Shown here: one piece after another, positions 59,456-64,000 of the stretch
Position numbering within the stretch: the stretch's first letter is position 1
How the letters are laid out: each line of letters opens with the position of its first letter
Origin: Allium sativum
Taxonomy: Eukaryota; Streptophyta; Magnoliopsida; Asparagales; Amaryllidaceae
Direction: 5' to 3'
Assembly: GCA_030737875.1 (NCBI GenBank)
Contig: CM060923.1
Location: 37,192,501-37,256,500 of the forward strand
Length of the DNA: 64,000 bases
Notes under the pieces: generated by a model
Told to the model about the DNA's origin: nothing
What the model saw: only the letters and a program-made list of their open reading frames with translations
The model's database searches: none
Translations under genes and position numbers: made by a program

Positions 59456-60826
59456 CCAATTCGCGCTAAGGGCTGATGTGGCATCTGAGTGGTCCAGATG
59501 GTTTCTGGGTTAATCTAAGAGCTCTAATCGATCCTAGACATTTATATATACATAGCTAAACCTAAACCCTAATTCATTAACAAAGAGGAATGGTGCCTCC
59601 ATGCTCCTAAAACCTAAAGTGACATAGCCTCCACCCTAATCAATCAATTCAAAAGAAAAGTAAAAGATAACAAGTCAACGCCTACATCAACGGAAAGCTA
59701 AATCAACTCCAGAAAATCAGATCCCAGAATCGTTCTTCTCTTTCTTAAACCACGATTTGTGAGTGCAGTTATTTTCAGATATGAAATTTAATTATGATCT
59801 TGACATGGGTATAAATCTGAATTGGAGATCTATCTTATTCTTGTTTATTAGATCTGTTTTTCTATGTAGATCCATCTTATTGTTGTTTATCAGATCTGTT
59901 TTTCTGTGTAGATCTATCTTATTGTAACTATTCTGTATCTCTTCCTTCCTTCTGTTCTATAGCCAGGCTACTACGAGCCTGAACCAAATCTCATAAGAGA
60001 TTGACACGCGAACGCAAAATTTGTGGAAAATATTGAATGATGCATAATTGGACATAACTGATTTATGACTAAATTAAGAACACAACATAAGTTTTAATTT
60101 AAGATCTAGATCTAGGCATACTATATATGACGGTTTATGATTTGGAAGAAGGAGAATTAATGTATGACAACATATGACTTGTAATTTAGGGACATAATGC
60201 ATGTTATAATTCAAGATCTGATTTTAAGGACATAATGCATGCTGTAATTTAAGAGCTAGATTTGGGGCATATTTTATATGATGATCTATGACTTGGAAGA
60301 AAAAGGATATGTTACTTAGGCGTTAAAAACCTATATTAAAATAGGGATAACTATTACTATGAATACGCCTAATTCGGATTTTTGGATACTTGACATACGC
60401 GGTAATCAACGACTATAAATTGGCATAATTCTTATTGTATATCAAGATTTGGGGATTTTAGAGAATATTCTGTATTGTGGAAAATCTAACTAAATTTTTG
60501 CATATGTTATGTTGAGAATTATGACCATAATTTGGGCATGTAAAATGAGGCTTAATTTATGATTAGGCAAGATATGTTTATAGAACTTTAGGATAAGTTT
60601 AAATCTATTAAATTGCCCAATCCACTAGATCTGTTAGAATTGAATACTGTGATTTGGTTATGCAATCTGTGGGCTCGATCTAAAATTGAGCAAAACATGT
60701 TAATGGAACTTTGAATAATCTGCTGTAACTTGTAAAGAAGTTAATTTGTTGAATTGGACTAATTAATCTGATATTGGCATAATCTGTGAATGAAAACTTT
60801 AGCTACAAATAAGAATGCTGAGACAC

Positions 60827-60914
60827 GAGGTTAGAATCAGTTTGCGGTGGAAGCCTGCCTGGACCCAACCGGCTTAACCAGCAACTACAAACTATCAGTC
60901 TAATGTGAGAGGTC
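60827..60914 (+). other. Long stem-loop C1 in LTR
   Basis: TTAGA pairs with TCTAA and AGTTTG with CAAACT. The loop has GCCTGGACCCAACCGGC. Weakest stem of the set. Confidence 0.6.
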
Positions 60915-60938
60915 GTAGGCATAAGGATGCTTAGACAC

Positions 60939-61026
60939 GAGGTTAGGTCTGACTTGTGGCAGAAGTCTGCCCGGAACCGCCCGACACATCCAGCGGCCAC
61001 AAGCTACCGACCTAATGTGAGAGGTC
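60939..61026 (+). other. Long stem-loop C2 in LTR
   Basis: TTAGGTC pairs with GACCTAA and CTTGTGGC with GCCACAAG. The loop has GCCCGGAACCGCCCG. Strongest stem of the set. Confidence 0.75.
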
Positions 61027-62590
61027 TGTGCATTAATATTTAATTAATGCAAATCTAAGATAAATATGATGCCTAAAACGTGTTGGATGGATAGGGTTAA
61101 AACAACTGGACTGATGAATCTAATAAACCCGTTTCGTGAATCCGTAGGCCTAATACAAAGTTAGGTAAAACAATCTGTAAGTCTGTTAATCTGTATATCT
61201 GATCCGTTAGTCTGAGAACTTGTTAATCTGTACACCTAATCCGTTAGTCTGAAAACCTGTTAACTTGTATGTCTGATTTGAAAACTAGTTAATCTGAACT
61301 TTGTACATCTGAATTCTGTAAAAAAGTTAATCTGAAATCTGTTAGTCTGGGGACACAAGGTTAGGAGGGATAATTACTTGTGTCGTATGTTGTTTGGGAC
61401 CCGTATTAGTCAGTAACCCTTTCTGGTATCAAAACTATGACCCAACACTAAGAGGGGTCCGGGCACGCTTACTGAACTAATTGTAAGAGGTTCACTCTGA
61501 TAATGGTGAGGTGTGTTGATGGCGCATTCCAACCGGGTCATGTGCATGCATGGATCCAGTCTGCTCTGAAGATATAAGAAACCGTGACATATGTAAATAG
61601 GTCTGTTGTCTACAGGTTTCCACTTTAGGGAGTGATACACCCTTCTGTGGGGTCGACACAGGGTATTTATGTATTAGGGAGCCGATCGCTTGGGGTAGAA
61701 TTTAGGGTACACTTAGTTCTGTCTGTTTCTGTTGGGGTACCATCTATTTCTGTTGGGGTGGTAACACCTGTCTGTTTCTGTGTGGTACCGTCTGTTGGGG
61801 TGGTAAAAGCCCATTATTAGTGTACACCTAACTCTAATATTATGTTTCCGTATGGATTATTCTGTTTCTGTCTCTGATTTCGTTCCTGATTCTGTTTCTG
61901 TAGTCTCTGTTCGGGTGGTAAAGGCCCATTTCTAGCATCATTTTTCTAAAGAGATCATTCTGTTTTCTATTTGGACAATAGGACAACACCTAATTCTGTT
62001 ATACTAGTATTAGTGCAGAGAAGTGAAAACTAATTAAGGAGCTTAGCTTAGCCTATATCATTCTGTTTCTTCTGTTAACCTGCTACTCCTGTTACGGCTA
62101 TCTCTCATCCAGTTTTATTTACATGTCATGATACTGTTATCTGTTTATATGCTGAAAGTCACTGGACTCACCAGACGTATGTCTGACCTAGTTTGTTTTG
62201 CTTCTTTCCTTCTGTCCCCCCCGGTACTCAGGTTGGGAACGTAAGGTCTTGACTTAGATTTCTCTCTACTTGAAGTGCTAGAGTGCTTGAAGTATTTCTT
62301 GGCTTTGATTCTACCTTTTTATGGCATTTTCTGTTGGGGATTATGGCTTTAAAATTACGTACTCTGAAGGCTTTTGTACAAGACTGATATTTATGTACTT
62401 GAATTCCGATATTGTGGTTTTGAAAGATGTAACCAAACTTACTTCTGTTTCTGTTGTAATAAAGTTATACATTTTTCAAGTACTACTTTATGTATCTGTC
62501 TTGTAATATTCTGTTTTGTTTACTTATAATGCTTCATGAAGTTAATGCATTCCCTTTGTGAGTGACATTAACGGACATGGGGTGTTACAC

Positions 62591-62603
62591 TGGGTATCAG
62601 AGC
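62591..62603 (+). other. Primer-binding site of element C (one extra G)
   Basis: TGGGTATCAGAGC follows the LTR end, against TGGTATCAGAGC in the other elements. The extra G would bulge near the primer 3' end. Confidence 0.75.
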
Positions 62604-62769
62604 TGAAGGTTACCAGATTAGATAAAAGTTTTTGAAAACTATTTTCAAAAAGGTTTTAAAAAGGAAGTATTTTCAAAAGTTGAGTTTATTTTGAAAAACA
62701 TAATCCCCAAAAGCCATATATCTTTCTTTCGATTCTCCGTTTTGAATCTCTTCCCTTTTTCTTTTCAGC

Positions 62770-63666
62770 ATGTTTGGGGTACCCGAGATACCCGAGGGCA
62801 TACCGATACCAACTTGGTTCCGAAGGTATCTGAAGGCTATGGCCACCGCTGCAGGCCTAGCAGACGTTCCTCCTCCTCCTCCTCCCCCTCCACGTGTTGA
62901 TACTTTTTCAAAGATATGCAAAGACTTTCGGGCGATGGGCGGGAAACCTTTTCACGGGTCAGAGACGTTTATTGAAGCTCGAAATTGGCTTAAGGAGGTG
63001 GAAGATTTATTTGGTATCTTCGAGATAGAAGACGGAAGGAAGGTCCAACTAGCTGCTTGGTTAATGAAGAACGAAGCCTCGTTTTGATGGGAGATCACGA
63101 ATGGAGAGCGTCCAGTGGAGACATGGAGGGATTTCATGCATAGGTTTGAGATGAAATTTCTCTCACAAGCAGAAGAGAATTTATACATGGAGAGGTTCTT
63201 AGCATTGAAGCAAGGGAATTTATCAGTAAAGGAGTACGTCAACAAGTTCAACCAATTGGCGAGATTTGGCTTAGACTTGGTGAACACACCTTATAAGAAG
63301 GCCCTGAGATTCGTTAAAGGTTTAAATGAACCGCTACACGGGTTGGCTATGACCCACATTCCTATGGGGGATACCTTCGAGAAATTGGTTGACATGGCAT
63401 TAATGCATGAAGAGGAAGCCAAAAGTGAGAAGAAAGAGGAAAAGATCGAAGGACCACAAAACAAGAAAGCGTGGCCCAAAAAGGAAACACAAAAGAAGGA
63501 TGAAAAGTCTAAAGATAAGAAGGAGAAAAAGTGCTTTACTTGTGGAAGCTTGACTCATCTGAACAAGGATTGCAGAAAGAGGAAGGGCGCTTGCTTCAGC
63601 TGTAGGGAAATGGGACACTTCACTAGGGACTGCCCGAAGAAACGAGGGCAAGGGCAGAGGGCATAA
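62770..63666 (+). pseudogene. gag: Gag of element C, one in-frame stop
   Basis: Opens at ATG 62770 with a leader (EGIPIPTWFRRYLKA) like element B. The gag domain follows (WLMKNEASF), interrupted by TGA at 63085-63087 where element B has a tryptophan codon. Reading resumes in the same frame (WRDFMHRFEMKF, VKEYVNKFNQLARFG). It ends with two zinc knuckles in one frame: CFTCGSLTHLNKDC (63532-63573) and CFSCREMGHFTRDC (63592-63633). The TAA at 63664 falls where element B continues into protease, so it is probably also a mutation. Role: RNA packaging and particle formation. Confidence 0.88.
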
Positions 63667-64000
63667 CCTGCTTCTGGAGGGCAGGCGAATTCTCTCGTGG
63701 CTGGTGGATAGAATAGAGATAGGAAAATTTCTGTAGAAGGTTTAATTTCCTTATCTGATTATTGAGTTAAAACTCTTTTTGATTCTGGCATTTTGATTCT
63801 GTAATTGAGACTCTGCACTTTAATACTAGTCTTGTTTCTGATCCCGCTATAGTCTCAAACTCCATAAGGGTTACGACTCATCTCTTCGGGATAAGTTGGG
63901 GTTTGAAGGTATTTGTGTTAAGCGTTAAGTTGACTGTGACGCATACATTTTGGTTTTTGTGGGATATTGCGGGGTTTTATCATGCTTAGTTTCCTAAGAA
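63667..64000 (+). pseudogene. Decayed protease region of element C
   Basis: Aligns with 30960-31330 of element B: the LFDSG active-site region is still readable near 63772, but stops and shifts occur throughout. Runs off the window. Confidence 0.7.

Larger units (their letters stand above)
59094..62589 (+). repeat. 5' LTR of element C
   Basis: Starts TGTAACACCCCG and ends GGGTGTTACA, about 3496 bp. Contents: GTCGAC cassette 59391-59455, TATA-like TATATATA 59543-59550, two long stem-loops 60827-61026, a tandem array of TTAATCTG/GTTAGTCTG units (about 61175-61352), the conserved CAGTAACC...GAGCCGATC block (61410-61690) and CTGTTGGGG repeats (61700-61930). Confidence 0.88.
59094..64000 (+). mobile_element. 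Tekay-type element C, 5' part (continues past the window)
   Basis: 5' LTR 59094-62589, primer site, then gag and the start of a decayed protease region. The sequence before the LTR is GGTAA, the expected target duplication, whose partner is beyond the window. Related to A and B in LTR architecture and to B in gag sequence, but clearly a separate copy or family, with 3.5-kb LTRs. Confidence 0.87.

Overview
The window looks like a transposon-dense, AT-rich stretch of a flowering-plant nuclear genome. The signs are Ty3/Gypsy chromovirus-like (Tekay/Del-type) LTR retrotransposons primed by initiator-Met tRNA, CACTA transposons with CACTACAA ends, plant LINE-type ORF1 remnants, and one small two-exon gene for a secreted cysteine-rich peptide. 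There are no rRNA or tRNA genes, no CRISPR array and no bacterial operons. Nearly all sequence belongs to mobile elements, many inserted into one another.

Layout. (1) 1-10696: a minus-strand non-autonomous LTR element with two nearly identical ~4.86-kb LTRs (the left one cut by the window edge) around only ~1.04 kb of non-coding internal DNA. (2) 11521-16198: two broken LINE-type ORF1 (DUF4283-like plus zinc knuckle) copies facing each other, with no reverse transcriptase. (3) 16.8-20.6 kb: non-coding DNA with several splice-site-like junctions, possibly a decayed gene or captured fragments. A foldback element lies at 21030-21176 and a 1.2-kb CACTA-type element at 22533-23739. (4) 23740-39283: the 3' end of an old Tekay element (element A), whose LTR is split by a complete Tekay element B (26595-38200) with GTAAT target duplications. 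(5) 39284-51056: fragments of a second LTR family, split by a CACTA transposon (41847-50844, target duplication TAC). That CACTA carries a ~4.8-kb solo LTR and a two-exon gene fragment. (6) 51.1-57.9 kb: tandem AT-rich repeats, GC-rich mini-palindromes, the cysteine-rich peptide gene (53077-53437) and a decayed minus-strand LTR. (7) 57895-64000: an LTR fragment split by Tekay element C, whose 5' LTR and broken gag are present before the window ends.

How the parts relate. Elements A, B and C are related Tekay-type families. Their proteins (gag, protease, RT, RNase H, integrase, chromodomain-like tail) are readable only in B and, for gag, in C, and both are disabled by stops or frameshifts. The most unusual signal is in their non-coding LTRs. 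Each sequenced LTR carries two ~87-bp stem-loops whose arms differ between copies but stay complementary. It also carries a GTCGAC palindrome cassette upstream of the TATA box, and in element A an array of ~52-bp stem-loops. The other LTR family (the left element and the solo LTR at 42570) has its own repeated modules: TTCATGTGTTGAA motifs alternating with AT-rich mini-hairpins, and a conserved GATCCGAC palindrome. The one plausible host gene is the 88-residue cysteine-rich secreted peptide.
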